Origin: JALOLG01 sp963776935 | GTDB lineage: Bacteria > Actinomycetota > Acidimicrobiia > Acidimicrobiales > Ilumatobacteraceae | NCBI GenBank assembly: GCA_963776935.1 | Contig: CAVZOP010000002.1 | Location: 1,603,264-1,667,263, forward strand | DNA length: 64,000 nucleotides | Direction: 5' to 3' | Part shown: positions 49,569 through 59,140 of the stretch, piece after piece | Layout of the letters: the number at the start of each line of letters is the position of its first letter | Position numbering within the stretch: the first letter of the stretch is position 1 | Made by a program: the position numbers and the translations under genes | The notes under the pieces: model-generated | The model's input: only the letters and a program-made list of their open reading frames with translations | What the model was told of the DNA's origin: nothing | The model's database searches: none

Positions 49569-50090
49569 CGCGACCACGGAAACGGGCAACCGCCCCGGGC
49601 GAGGAGGCGACGCCCACGGCGACCAGATAACAGCATGGCGCGACGGGAGACCGTCGCGTCATCCGATACCGCTGGCGCTCCGCGGAACTGCATCGCACTC
49701 GACAAGGTGCGCGCACTTTGCTCTCGTCACGCGGGGACCGAGGACTGATCACGTTCTGCTGGCGCGGGAGCGCCAGCCGACGGCGGGCGGGCAGATGGGC
49801 GCCGTGCGCTCGCGCCAGCAACCGCTGCACGCCGGCGCGTTGTCGCGGCCGTCATCGAACTGCGACACTGGACGAGGCACGACGAAAGATGTACGTCGCC
49901 GTCCTCGGATCGCTTTGCCCGTAAGGGTTTGGACAAGTCGTCCACCGCCGGAACGTTTGACGACACCGCTCTACCAGCCCCGGCAACCCCAGTTGCTCGA
50001 AGTCGACATGCCCGCACAGCTGCGACTGTGACGAGCGGATTTGCGTCACAGTCGGCGATCCGCGGGCGGCTTCGTCCCTCGACGCGACGA
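49569..50090. other. Intergenic stretch without a recognisable gene
   Basis: About 520 bp between the SnoaL-like gene and the convergent YceI gene. Frames give only low-complexity arginine-rich translations. A CTGGCGC-GGGA-GCGCCAG hairpin lies near 49760-49780, and there is no other strong signal. Confidence 0.4.
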
Positions 50091-50624
50091 TCACGTCTCG
50101 GTTGCGGGCAAGACGAACTGGACGTCAAGGGTCAGCTGCACCGCGTCGCTGAGGAGTGGAACGCCATAGCTGACGCCAAATGAGCTCCGGCTGATCGAAC
50201 CAGACCCCTCAAAGCCGAAGTGAGTCGAGTGATCGACCGGGAAGATGTCGGAGCCGTTGTACTTGGCGTCGAACGTCACGGGGTGCGTGATTCCCTTGAT
50301 GGTGAGGTCGCCGGACAGCGTGTAGCTGCTTGCGGCGTCGACGATCGAGGTCGAACGGAAACTCATCTGGGGATGACTGGCGGTGTCGAACCAATCAGAG
50401 CCGTACATGAGCTCATCCCGATCGCGATTTCCGGTGTTGATCGATTCCATCTCCGCTTCCACGGCCACCACCGTGCTGGCGAGGTCGTCTCCGACATACA
50501 ACGCACCGCTGAATCGGTCGAACGTACCACGGATGATCGAGATTCCGAGATGGCGGATCGAGAAGCCGAGCTGGGAGTGGACGGTGTCGATGTCGTAGTT
50601 GCCAGGGGCGATGGGCAGAGCCAT
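50091..50624 (-). CDS. YceI-family protein
   Basis: A 177-residue YceI-like lipocalin-type protein. Family blocks are GNYDIDTVHSQLGFSIRHLG, then GTFDRFSGALYVGDDLASTV, SDWFDTASHPQMSFRSTSIV and LSGDLTIKGITHPVTFDAKY. YceI proteins bind isoprenoid or quinone-like lipids. There is no signal peptide, unlike many Gram-negative relatives, so it is predicted cytosolic. ATG 50624 is preferred over the longer frame at 50657. It is convergent with the SnoaL-like gene, followed by a 376-nt gap without a gene. Confidence 0.9.
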   Translation of the reverse strand: MALPIAPGNYDIDTVHSQLGFSIRHLGISIIRGTFDRFSGALYVGDDLASTVVAVEAEMESINTGNRDRDELMYGSDWFDTASHPQMSFRSTSIVDAASSYTLSGDLTIKGITHPVTFDAKYNGSDIFPVDHSTHFGFEGSGSISRSSFGVSYGVPLLSDAVQLTLDVQFVLPATET

Positions 50625-51000
50625 GAAAGCGATTCTCGCACGCCCGCTGGGCCTCAAGGCGCAACACTAAGTTCTGGACGGTCGACGCCGACCGGCAATC
50701 TGCCCGAATGCAGGCTCGGGAACACCCGGGCGTCGTCACGGAGCGGTCGGCTGGCCGTCCAGATCGACGGGTCGGCATGCGCTGGCGCTGATCGCGGGCG
50801 ACGTCAGCAGCGGCGCGGTTCAGCGCAGGACTGCTCGGGGCGAGGCGCACCGGATGCTCTGTCCGACGCTCCCTTGTCAAGCGGCCGGTGACCGATCGGT
50901 GGTCACGCCCGAGTGCCGGTCAGTTCGTCTGCGTGGACGAAGCAGTCGCAGGCTGCAGGCCTCAGTTGCCCGCCGATCCCACCTGGAGAACAATGCGGCG
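50625..51000. other. Intergenic stretch without a recognisable gene
   Basis: About 375 bp between the divergent YceI and SnoaL-like genes. No frame, repeat or palindrome stands out. It presumably holds both promoters. Confidence 0.4.
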
Positions 51001-51423
51001 ATGACGACCACCACACCGACGGACCTCGTGACAATCGTGCAACGGACCTATGCCGCGTTCGGGGAGGGTGACATCGCGGGCCTGTTGGCCCACGTCGATG
51101 ACGACGTCGAGTGGAGCATGGATCTCGACGCCCCCGGCGCCGAGATGGTGCCGATGTTCCGCCAGCACCGCGGGCACGACGGCGTGAGGACGTACCTCGA
51201 CGCCGTGTCCGAATTGGAGGTGCTCGCCTTCGAGCCCAGGGAGTTCCTGACAGGTGACCGCACAGTCGTGGCGCGACTGCGCATCCATCTCCGGCACCCA
51301 CGAACCGGCAAGGACGTCGACCTCGACGAACTCCACCTCTACGAGTTCGGCGATGACGACAGGATCGTTCGCTACCGCCCGTTCAGCAACACGGCGGGCA
51401 TCATCGAGATCTACCGCGATTGA
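51001..51423 (+). CDS. SnoaL/NTF2-like protein
   Basis: A 140-residue SnoaL-like protein. IVQRTYAAFGEGDIAGLLAH and VDDDVEWSMD open the fold. FRQHRGHDGVRTYLDAVSEL is the hinge helix, and LRIHLRHPRTGKDVDLDELH then YEFGDDDRIVRYRPFSNTAG complete the barrel. This subgroup is typical of the ketosteroid-isomerase-like clan. No catalytic residue is assigned. ATG 51001 was chosen as the first Met after a long non-coding stretch; it is single-gene. Confidence 0.85.
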   Translation: MTTTTPTDLVTIVQRTYAAFGEGDIAGLLAHVDDDVEWSMDLDAPGAEMVPMFRQHRGHDGVRTYLDAVSELEVLAFEPREFLTGDRTVVARLRIHLRHPRTGKDVDLDELHLYEFGDDDRIVRYRPFSNTAGIIEIYRD

Positions 51424-51789
51424 TCACACTCGATCGCCCTACGCCCACGGCTCCAGCGCCAAACGAGTGCCCAGGCGTTGCTCCTCGCAGTTGAACCACA
51501 TTCGCGTCGCCGGCAGCCCGATCGGTGCTCCCTGTCGCCGTTTGAGACACGCCAGATGCGCCGCTCTGTTCGCCCCGCGCACGTCGCGAGGATGGTCGAT
51601 CTGCGTGGTTGTTATGAGCGCCCGATCAGCACTGCCGGGCTGGGGCCTTCAGACCAAACCGTCGGAGAGGAAGTTGCGCCCTTGAAATAATGCCAGGCAC
51701 CTCCCGTGTATGGCCGGTCGACGCAGTGTTATGGTCGTCGTGCGGCTGCGTGCGACGTCGCAGCGTGCGACGCGAAAAGGGGGAACGCC
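51424..51789. other. Intergenic stretch without a recognisable gene
   Basis: About 365 bp preceding the beta-propeller gene. Frames give no family. A TTGAAA at 51682 and a TGTTATGGTC near 51728-51737 may be promoter parts of the following gene, but the spacing is not convincing. Confidence 0.35.
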
Positions 51790-53400
51790 ATGCGCAAGGT
51801 CATCGTCTTCGTCGTCGTGGCCGTGTTCGCCGTCGGCTCGCCGACGTTGGCGCGCCAGGCCGAGCCGTTCAGGTCCGGGGACGGGAAGCCGCTCGGCCGA
51901 CCGGCCGAGCTGAACGGACCGAATGGGGTCTATGTCGGGCCACACGACGGCAACGTGTACGCCGCCAGCGTGATCGGTAACGAGATCACGGTCCACGACC
52001 CGCGGACGGGCAAGGTCCTCGACCGGATCGGTCCCGAACGCGGGGTGCACGGGCCCGACGACCTCGTGATCGCCGATGACGGCACGATCTATTGGACCGA
52101 GCTCCTCGCGGGCAACGTGGGCATGCTCAGGCCCGACGGCACCTTCCGCACGCAGTTCGTTGCGCCGGGCGTGAATCCGATCACCCTCTCAGACGACGGC
52201 CGCCTGTTCGTCGCCCGCGACTTCCTGGGTAACGGCCTGTACGAGCTCGACCCCGAGCTCGTCGATCCACCCCAGGTCATCATTCCTGACCTGTTCGGGT
52301 TCAACGGGATGGACTTCGGACCCGACGGCCTGCTGTACGGGCCACTGTTCTTCGGCGGTGCGATCGCCCGCATCGACGTCGACGCAGCGGATCCGGCACC
52401 CGAGATCGTCGCCACCGGGTTCCGGATCCCGGGCGCGGTCAAGTTCGATCCGTCCGGGGTGCTGCACGCGGTCGACTTCGCCGAGGGCCAGGTAGTGCGG
52501 GTCGACGTCACCACAGGAGCGACCGAGGTACTCGCGGACATCGATGGCGTGCTCGACAACCTGGCCTTCGGCGCCGATGGCACGCTGTTCACCACCGCGT
52601 TCGCTGACGGCCAGCTGCTGACGCTGACGCCCGGGAACCGGCTGCGCGCCCTCGATCAACCGGGTTTCATCGCCCCGAGCGGCATCGCCGTCGACGACGA
52701 GGGATCCGTCTGGGTCGCGGACTTCTTCTCCCTGCGCGAGCTCGCCTCCAGCCGCAATCCGGTCACCTCCTACTACGACCGCTTCGATCCGCCCTTCGTC
52801 GGTCCTGCCTCAGCGAACACCGTCACCATCGACGGCGACCACCTGATCACAACCGGATGGTTCTCGAACGCCGTCCAGGTGCTCGATGCCGACAGCGGCG
52901 CCGTGATCGAGGACATCCGTACACTCGCTGTGCCGTCCAACGCGATCCGGCACGGCGATCGGCTCGTCGCCGCGCAGATCGGTGCCGCGAACGTGGTCGA
53001 CGCTGACACGGGCGAGGTCGTGCTCGGCGGCGTGCTTGCGTATCCGCTCGGCCTCGCCTCGGACGGCGCCACCCTGTACGTGTCGGACTGGGCGCTCGGC
53101 CAGGTGTGGGCGGTCCCCGACGGCGCCCCATCTGAACTCCTCGCCAGCGGACTCGCCGGCCCCGAAGGGCTCGCCGTCGACGGTGACCGTTTGCTCGTGG
53201 TCGAAGCCGGCGCCGACCGTGTTGTGGCCATCGACCTGACGACAGGCGACATCAGCGACGTCATCACCGGTCTCGCCCTCGGTGACCCGGTGATACCTGC
53301 AGCGCTGCCCCACGGCAACTTCAACGGCGTGGCCGTCGATGACCATGCCATCTACATCACCTCCGACGTCGACAACGCCGTGCTCGAGTTCAAGCGCTGA
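51790..53400 (+). CDS. Secreted SMP-30/NHL-type beta-propeller protein
   Basis: A 536-residue exported protein. MRKVIVFVVVAVFAVGSPTL is a signal peptide. The rest is a repeated beta-propeller, with blades such as NGPNGVYVGPHDGNVYAASV, GVHGPDDLVIADDGTIYWTE, GFNGMDFGPDGLLYGPLFFG and GPEGLAVDGDRLLVVEAGAD. These GP(x)GLAVDxDGxLxV repeats are typical of SMP-30/gluconolactonase- and NHL-like propellers. Hydrolysis of lactones is possible, but the catalytic metal residues are not identified. Longer upstream frames are cysteine/arginine-rich and rejected as start. It is a single gene with no operon partner. Confidence 0.85.
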   Translation: MRKVIVFVVVAVFAVGSPTLARQAEPFRSGDGKPLGRPAELNGPNGVYVGPHDGNVYAASVIGNEITVHDPRTGKVLDRIGPERGVHGPDDLVIADDGTIYWTELLAGNVGMLRPDGTFRTQFVAPGVNPITLSDDGRLFVARDFLGNGLYELDPELVDPPQVIIPDLFGFNGMDFGPDGLLYGPLFFGGAIARIDVDAADPAPEIVATGFRIPGAVKFDPSGVLHAVDFAEGQVVRVDVTTGATEVLADIDGVLDNLAFGADGTLFTTAFADGQLLTLTPGNRLRALDQPGFIAPSGIAVDDEGSVWVADFFSLRELASSRNPVTSYYDRFDPPFVGPASANTVTIDGDHLITTGWFSNAVQVLDADSGAVIEDIRTLAVPSNAIRHGDRLVAAQIGAANVVDADTGEVVLGGVLAYPLGLASDGATLYVSDWALGQVWAVPDGAPSELLASGLAGPEGLAVDGDRLLVVEAGADRVVAIDLTTGDISDVITGLALGDPVIPAALPHGNFNGVAVDDHAIYITSDVDNAVLEFKR

Positions 53401-53767
53401 CTTCACCAAGTACGGACATCGACTCTCTGACGTGGTACGCATGGACTTCACGAATTTCGGCGAGACGACATCGCGGTCGGCATTAACCGTGCAGCATCGC
53501 AAGATGCCATAGATGGCGCGCCGATCTCAAGAACCGCGCCACCTCGATGAGACGCGAACGGCACGAAACGCCGAAGACGAGGCGCAGATCCACACCAGCG
53601 ACGAACTGAGAACGCTCACGCAGCTCTCGAGAAGCAAACACAGAACCGGCGATCGATCTGTGTCGGAGATCGCCATTCAGCACGGGAGGCGTCGCGGATC
53701 GTCCTGGGGTGTCCGATCGGAACGGCGATCGCGAGATCGGCGGAGCGTCCGATACCGCCGGATGGAT
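53401..53767. other. Intergenic stretch without a recognisable gene
   Basis: About 365 bp between the propeller gene and the convergent GNAT gene. No frame resembles a known protein and no clear hairpin was found. Confidence 0.4.
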
Positions 53768-54265
53768 CTACCTGTCTCCCGCGAAGACGAGCTCCCGTAG
53801 CTCACGCCCGTCCGGAAGCGCGAGTGCCGCTCGCCCCACCTCGACCCAACCGGAGCGGCGGTACAGCGCTATGGCGGCGTGCGACGATTCGACGACCTCC
53901 AGCACCGGGGTGCGGTGCTGTGCGACGGCCGCTGATCGTGCGGTCTGCAGCAGCGCTCGAGCGATACCCCGGCGGCGGGCGTCGGGATCGACGAGCAGCC
54001 GGGCGATGGCACCGAGGGGACCGACGATGCCGGCGTGGTGCAGAACGTGCATCGCTCGGGGTGACGGCTGTGCGTTGAGGGCAACGTGGCCACAGATGCG
54101 TGCGTCCCACTCGGATACCCAGGCCTCGAGGGGTTCGGGTCGCGTCAAGAACCGGTGGTAGTCGTCGCCTGGCAGGTAGGTGGGATAGTCGTCGGCCGCG
54201 CGGACGCGCGCCGCAACCTGCGCGAGGGCGTCGAGGTCAGCGTCGGTACGCCGTCGAACAATCAT
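53768..54265 (-). CDS. GNAT-family N-acetyltransferase
   Basis: A 165-residue GNAT protein. The acetyl-CoA loop is PDARRRGIARALLQTARSAA, and HRTPVLEVVESSHAAIALYR plus RSGWVEVGRAALALPDGREL close the fold. The N-terminal half has ALAQVAARVRAADDYPTYLP and FLTRPEPLEAWVSEWDARIC. It is the intact counterpart of the fragment at 25020-25172. ATG 54265 is taken because longer frames add proline/arginine-rich sequence. Its substrate is unknown. It lies beside an IS3 fragment, so the neighbourhood is mobile. Confidence 0.85.
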   Translation of the reverse strand: MIVRRRTDADLDALAQVAARVRAADDYPTYLPGDDYHRFLTRPEPLEAWVSEWDARICGHVALNAQPSPRAMHVLHHAGIVGPLGAIARLLVDPDARRRGIARALLQTARSAAVAQHRTPVLEVVESSHAAIALYRRSGWVEVGRAALALPDGRELRELVFAGDR

Positions 54266-54377
54266 CACGCCGGTCAGTGTGCCGACTTCCGGCTCACCCC
54301 AGCGACGGGGCCGGGCTCGAGGTGACCGGCCGGTCAGCGTTCTCGGGCGCCGACACGGCAGGGGTCCGCTGCTTTGG

Positions 54378-54593
54378 TTGCGCACGAGCCGCACGGCACG
54401 CCGTGGCGCACCGTCGACGACGTCGAGCTGGCCACGCTCGCCTGGGTCCACTGGTTCAACACCACACGTCTACACGGCACCCTCGGCGACATCCCGCCCG
54501 CCGAGTTCGAAGCCGTTCACTACGCTCAGCTCGCCCCAGCAGGCTGAACGGAAACCAAACCACCGAGAGCCTCCATCGAAGCCAGGGCGGGTC
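54378..54593 (+). mobile_element. IS3-family insertion sequence, 3' fragment
   Basis: The frame HEPHGTPWRTVDDVELATLA then WVHWFNTTRLHGTLGDIPPA and EFEAVHYAQLAP ends with TGA at 54545, the C-terminal end of the IS3-type DDE transposase (WVxWFNxxRLHxxLGxxPPxEFE). About 45 nt downstream (GAGAGCCTCCATCGAAGCCA) resembles the inverted-repeat end of IS3-type elements and stops at about 54593, exactly where the next gene is broken. The 5' part of the element is missing, so this is a relic. Confidence 0.85.
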
Positions 54594-54864
54594 AGACCGC
54601 TTCTCGGATCTCGACCGGGGAGGCACCCACATTGAGCGCTGCCGCGGTATGTGATCGAAGTTGCGGCAGCGTCTGGTTGGTCACGAGCAGCACGACAGTG
54701 ATGAGTTCGCGGGTGCGATCGTCCAGCGCACCTATCTGGAACACCTCGCCGAAGATCACGTGGCGGAGAATCGCCATCAGCTCCGGGTCCGGGCCAGCCG
54801 CGACGGCAGGCGGTGAACCGAACAGCTGCTCGTACTTCTCGGCGCTCAGCGCTACTCGATTCAC
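54592..54864 (-). pseudogene. Carboxymuconolactone-decarboxylase-family protein truncated by the IS3 fragment
   Basis: A 90-codon stub of the CMD family. ELMAILRHVIFGEVFQIGAL and DDRTRELITVVLLVTNQTLP are characteristic, and QLRSHTAAALNVGASPVEIR breaks off at EAV, where the IS end supplies a TGA. The normal C-terminal part (YQCAPFIGFPRxLNAL-like) is absent. GTG 54864 with GGGAGGGG upstream is the likely original start. The product may be unstable, since one helix of the family fold is missing. The 239-nt gap to the GntR gene shows no gene. Confidence 0.8.
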
Positions 54865-55103
54865 GACCCCTCCCAACCGAAGCACCCCGGACTCGCAGCA
54901 TGGCGACCACGTCGAGGCGAGCACGTCGGCGAGGGGCGCCAGTCACCCCAGTGCGGTCCATCCAGATCTCGGGTTCGTCGATCAGATCCGCGGCGAGCAC
55001 GCCTCGCGGATGTCGACGGCACCATCGATTTTCGTCGTAGATCTCGGTGCACACGTAGCTGTTCGACTCGCTCTCTTTGACGACACCGCTCCCGCCGGCG
55101 TCG

Positions 55104-55868
55104 CTAGCGATGTCGTAACCGTTCGTCCGGTTCGGCGAGGACGTACTCGATGTGTGATTGAGTCAGCACGATTAGGTCTTCCATGGCCTGTCGGGCGCGG
55201 ACAGGGTCACCGTCGATCACCGCGGCCGCAACAGCCTCGTGTTCGGCCATCGCTGACTGTGGGCCTCCGGGAGCGTGGACGGTGAGCCTGCGGCTGGCTT
55301 TTAGGGCTGCGCCGATCGCGCCCGTCAGCCTGATCAGGGTCGCGTTCTTGGTAGCCGCGAGGATCGCGGCGTGGAAGTCGAGGTCGGCAATGACGTAGCG
55401 ATTCTCGTCCTCTAAGGAGCGGACGAGCTCGGCCGCAAGAATCCGGAGCCGGTCGGCCTCTGCGGGGGTACGGCGCATCGCTGCTAGCTGGGCCGATGCC
55501 GGTTCGATGATCAGGCGAACCTCGGACACGTCGCGAATCACGTCGGCGATGGGTCCGTGCTCGAGCATCCAACCAAGCACCTCCGGATCGAGTACGTCCC
55601 ATGAGAGTCGGGGAAGTGCGACAGTGCCGACTCGTGGCCGCGACTGAAGCAGTCCCTTGGCGGCCAGCACCTGGGTTGCTTCGCGGATCACGGTGCGTGA
55701 CACGCCGAGCTGCTCGCCGAGCTCCGATTGGATCGGAAGCGGTTCACCCTCCGGGAGGCGTCCGGACACGATTGCAATCCCGAGGGCGGATATGGCGTGG
55801 TCATGCAGCATTGTTCGACGTCGTCGGAGCGTCCTGTCCGCTGACGGGAGCGAAGAGAGCTCGGTCAC
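55104..55868 (-). CDS. FadR-type GntR-family regulator of the sugar-acid operon
   Basis: A 254-residue GntR regulator with an N-terminal winged helix (LPIQSELGEQLGVSRTVIRE) and an FCD ligand-binding domain: EVRLIIEPASAQLAAMRRTP, then ADLDFHAAILAATKNATLIR and EHEAVAAAVIDGDPVRARQA. The FCD domain usually binds a sugar acid or carboxylate with a metal. GTG 55868 overlaps the preceding gene's TGA by four bases, so it is the last gene of the long minus-strand operon and is cotranscribed with its own targets. The operator is not firmly identified; an AT-rich segment at 63014-63048 is the best candidate. Confidence 0.93.
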   Translation of the reverse strand: MTELSSLPSADRTLRRRRTMLHDHAISALGIAIVSGRLPEGEPLPIQSELGEQLGVSRTVIREATQVLAAKGLLQSRPRVGTVALPRLSWDVLDPEVLGWMLEHGPIADVIRDVSEVRLIIEPASAQLAAMRRTPAEADRLRILAAELVRSLEDENRYVIADLDFHAAILAATKNATLIRLTGAIGAALKASRRLTVHAPGGPQSAMAEHEAVAAAVIDGDPVRARQAMEDLIVLTQSHIEYVLAEPDERLRHR

Positions 55869-57043
55869 AACGGGCCGTCCGACGGGTCGAGGGGCGATGA
55901 ACCACGCGTTTCCCAGCCGTCCTCGTAGAGGCGAAGAACGTGGCTCGGCATGTAGGGATGATCGGCCAACCGTTCCCACTCGAGATCGATACCGAGTCCG
56001 GTTGCGTCGCTGACGATGACGTGTCCGTCCGCGATGGTCAGGGGCTCAGCCGCGACGATTTGTCGTGTCCATGCTTCGTTGAAGACCTCGAAAGATTCCT
56101 GGTAGTAGAAGTTCGGGGTACTTGCGCCCAGGTGCATGCTGACCATGGAACACACCGGACCTTGGGCGTTGTGCGGAGCCAGGACCCCGTAGTGGGCATC
56201 CGCCATCCCCGCGATCGTCTTGGTCCTTGTCAGGCCACCGACACTCAGAGGTTCGGGCTGCAGGATGTCGACCGCATCGTGTGACAACAATTCGGCGAAC
56301 TGGTGGATCGATGACAAGGACTCACCGGTTGCGATCGGGACATCGGACCGCTTGGCGACGTGGACCATGGCGGCGACGTTCTGGTGGGCGACGGGCTCCT
56401 CGAACCAGGCCGGCCGATACTGTGCCAAGAGGCTGGCGATCGTGATGGCCGTCGACGGCGCGAAGCGATTGTGGCCTTCGATCATGAGGTCGATGTCGGG
56501 TCCGACCGCTCCGCGCACCGCAGCAACGATGTCGATTGATTCGTGCTGTTGGCGACTGGTCTGCGTTCGCCAGGCCGAGCCGAACGGGTCGAACTTCATC
56601 GCTGTGAACCCGGCCTTGACGACGTTGACGGCCGCCTCTGCGAACGCCTCCGGGGAACGCACGACTTGGTACCAGCCATTCGCGTAGACCGGGATCCGGT
56701 CGCGCACCATGCCACCGAGAAGCTCGTACACCGGCACATCCAGCGCCTTGCCCTTGATGTCCCAGCACGCGATTTCGATGGCTGCCATGGCTGCGCCGTG
56801 AATCTGGCCGCCGTCGGAGTAGAGGTCACGCCCGACACGCTGCACGAGTGACTCGATGGCGAACGGATCTCGTCCGATGACCATTCCTTCGAGTTCATGG
56901 ACCGCTGTTTCCACCGTTCGGCCGAAGCCGTTCAGCGAACCCTCACCGACGCCGTGAATCCCCTCGTCGGTGTCGACGCGTACGAACAGCCAGTTCTTCC
57001 AACGGTTACCGACCAAGTACGTACTGATGCTCGAGATCTTCAC
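55865..57043 (-). CDS. Mandelate racemase/enolase-superfamily sugar-acid dehydratase
   Basis: A 392-residue member of the mandelate racemase/muconate lactonising family. The N-terminal capping domain includes NWLFVRVDTDEGIHGVGEGS. The barrel carries the metal-binding acid residues in DLMIEGHNRFAPSTA, PAWFEEPVAH and PIATGESLSSIHQF, with HNAQGPVCSMVSMHLGA as the later histidine segment. Members dehydrate sugar acids such as galactonate, mannonate or related acids; the exact substrate is unknown. GTG 57043 overlaps the Gfo/Idh stop by four bases. It sits between the dehydrogenase and the GntR regulator in the operon. Confidence 0.92.
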   Translation of the reverse strand: MKISSISTYLVGNRWKNWLFVRVDTDEGIHGVGEGSLNGFGRTVETAVHELEGMVIGRDPFAIESLVQRVGRDLYSDGGQIHGAAMAAIEIACWDIKGKALDVPVYELLGGMVRDRIPVYANGWYQVVRSPEAFAEAAVNVVKAGFTAMKFDPFGSAWRTQTSRQQHESIDIVAAVRGAVGPDIDLMIEGHNRFAPSTAITIASLLAQYRPAWFEEPVAHQNVAAMVHVAKRSDVPIATGESLSSIHQFAELLSHDAVDILQPEPLSVGGLTRTKTIAGMADAHYGVLAPHNAQGPVCSMVSMHLGASTPNFYYQESFEVFNEAWTRQIVAAEPLTIADGHVIVSDATGLGIDLEWERLADHPYMPSHVLRLYEDGWETRGSSPLDPSDGPL

Positions 57044-58062
57044 GCCACCGCGACCTGTCGGGACTCTTCGAACGACTGGATGCACGCCATCGCCAGGAGC
57101 AATGCTCGGCGACCCGCCCGGGCATGGATCGGCGGCTCCTCGGACTGGCGGAGCGCCGTCAGTATCTCGTCGAGGTGGAGCTCGAACATGTGGTCGAAGT
57201 CTCGATCTCGATCGTTGAAGTATCCGGCTTCCCAGACTTGTCGTGACTCGGCGCCGGGCACGGAGTGGGTGAACCTCTTCACCGTGTCGACGATCTGCAC
57301 GCGTCCAGCGGTGCCGTTCACTTCGACGTAGTGAGTCTCGGGATAGGCGTACGACGAGTCGTACGACCCGACGAGACTCCCGACGGCTCCGGAAGCGAAG
57401 GTCAACGCCACCGCCATCGTCGTGTAGCCCTTGCCGGCCGGATCGCTCATGTGAGCACTGACCGATTCGATTGGGCCACACAGGTGCTCGAGCATGTCGA
57501 AGCCGTGGCACTGCGTCTCGATGAGATTCGCGTGTGGGTGCGTGCTGGATCCGACCTCGCCCCCGAACCGCCACGTCGCAAAGGTGACGTCCCCGAGCGC
57601 TCCCGAGGCAATGGCTTCGTGTGCCAACTGCACTGGGCGCGCGTAGCGATGGTTGAAATTTATCGCGAAGAACAGGTTCCGCTCATCGGCTTCGCGGAGC
57701 AACCGGTCGGCTTCACCAAGGTCGAAGACGAAGGGCTTTTCGACCAGGAGCGGATATCCGGCCTCGATCACTCTCAGCGTGGTTTCGAAGTGGTGCTCGT
57801 TGGGCAGGCAGAGCGAGACGAGATCGGGGGCCTCGTCGTCGAGCATCTGGTCCAGATCGACATACGGTGTGGTGGCGAACTCGATTGCCCTTCGCTCCGT
57901 CTTCTCGCTCGACCTTCCGACGATCGCACACAGATCGACATCGGGGTGCGCCGACAGGACACGGGCGTGCTCGCGCCCCCACCAGTCGCCGGTGCCGACG
58001 ACGGCCACGCGGAGTCGGTTGCTGGACTGCTCTCGAGCACCTTTCGTCGTCAGCTGTCCCAT
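57040..58062 (-). CDS. Gfo/Idh/MocA-family oxidoreductase
   Basis: A 340-residue NAD(P)-dependent dehydrogenase. RLRVAVVGTGDWWGREHARV is the dinucleotide fold. PDLVSLCLPNEHHFETTLRV and GYPLLVEKPFVFDLGEADRL give the EKP motif, in which Lys is catalytic. HPHANLIETQCHGFDMLEHL bears the later catalytic segment. Members oxidise sugars, sugar acids or inositols. ATG 58062 has AAGGAG 7 nt upstream and removes an unrelated extension. It follows the second permease by 58 nt and overlaps the dehydratase by four, so it is in the same operon and presumably acts on the imported substrate. Confidence 0.93.
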   Translation of the reverse strand: MGQLTTKGAREQSSNRLRVAVVGTGDWWGREHARVLSAHPDVDLCAIVGRSSEKTERRAIEFATTPYVDLDQMLDDEAPDLVSLCLPNEHHFETTLRVIEAGYPLLVEKPFVFDLGEADRLLREADERNLFFAINFNHRYARPVQLAHEAIASGALGDVTFATWRFGGEVGSSTHPHANLIETQCHGFDMLEHLCGPIESVSAHMSDPAGKGYTTMAVALTFASGAVGSLVGSYDSSYAYPETHYVEVNGTAGRVQIVDTVKRFTHSVPGAESRQVWEAGYFNDRDRDFDHMFELHLDEILTALRQSEEPPIHARAGRRALLLAMACIQSFEESRQVAVA

Positions 58063-58120
58063 CGGGGATCTCCTTGTATTGCTGTGATGGGTGGGACCTC
58101 GAGGCCGCCGCACACGCGTG

Positions 58121-59140
58121 TCACGGTTGATCCCGGCGACCGACGATCGCCTGTGCGGTGACTACGACGATGAGGAACAGGCCGCTCACGACCTCCTGGT
58201 GATACGACCGCAGTGTTCCGACCTGGTTGATCAGGTTCTGAATGACTCCGAGCAACAGAACGCCGGTCATCGTCCCGACAAGACCACCTGCTCCGCCGTT
58301 GAGCAGGGTGCCACCGATAACGACGGCAGCGATCGCTTCGAGCTCGAGACCGCTGCCGATCGTCGAGAGGCCCGAGGACGACCTTGCGGCAACGAGCATC
58401 CCGGCCAATCCGCTGAGCATGCCGGTCGTCGTGTACAGCACGATCTTCACTCGTGCGACCCGAATGCCCATCAACACCGCAGCGTCCTTCGAACCCCCGA
58501 TCGCAAAGACGGCCTGGCCGAATCGTGTCCGATTGAGGAGCACGAGGCCCCCGCCGAACAAGACGAACGAGATCCAGACGGGGATTCCCACACCGAGCAC
58601 GCGTTCTTGACCGAGGGCGGTCATCCAACGATCGCTCGCGATGAGGTGTGTCTTGTTGCCGTTGTCAGACACTTTGAACGCCAGACCGCGTGCGAACAGC
58701 AGACCAGCCAGTGTGACGATGAACGCCGGCATCCCGAGCTTGCCGATAAATACGCCCTGTGCGAACCCGATCACTCCGCACACGAGAATCGGCACGACGA
58801 TGCCGGTCAGCGACCCCCACCGCGAGCTGTATGCGGCGAGAACCGCCGCGAGCGTGTACATCGAGCCGACTGATAGGTCGATCCCCCCACTGATGATGAC
58901 AAGAGTCATCGCGATCGCGATGATCGCGAGAAAGGATGAGGCAACAGCAAGATTCGAGAAGTTGCCGGTGTTCCCGAAGTCGGAGCCGAAGACGATCACT
59001 CCCACCGCCACGACAACCACGAGTACGAGACCCGCCGCCGATCGCTGGATGAGCGAGGTGACCGTGCCGACCGATCCGAACACGGCGATCTGCTCCTGAG
59101 AGCCGTCGTCCGGCGTGCGGGCCGCGAGGTCGGGCGTCAT
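58121..59140 (-). CDS. Ribose-type ABC transporter permease
   Basis: A 339-residue RbsC/BPD_transp_2-type permease with about ten helices. Key blocks are AIAMTLVIISGGIDLSVGSM, MPAFIVTLAGLLFARGLAFK, VFAIGGSKDAAVLMGIRVAR and ELEAIAAVVIGGTLLNGGAG. This family moves monosaccharides across the inner membrane with a double ATPase and a periplasmic-type binding protein. ATGA overlap with the upstream permease (59137-59140) shows coupling. The two permeases differ enough to form a heterodimer. Confidence 0.95.
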   Translation of the reverse strand: MTPDLAARTPDDGSQEQIAVFGSVGTVTSLIQRSAAGLVLVVVVAVGVIVFGSDFGNTGNFSNLAVASSFLAIIAIAMTLVIISGGIDLSVGSMYTLAAVLAAYSSRWGSLTGIVVPILVCGVIGFAQGVFIGKLGMPAFIVTLAGLLFARGLAFKVSDNGNKTHLIASDRWMTALGQERVLGVGIPVWISFVLFGGGLVLLNRTRFGQAVFAIGGSKDAAVLMGIRVARVKIVLYTTTGMLSGLAGMLVAARSSSGLSTIGSGLELEAIAAVVIGGTLLNGGAGGLVGTMTGVLLLGVIQNLINQVGTLRSYHQEVVSGLFLIVVVTAQAIVGRRDQP

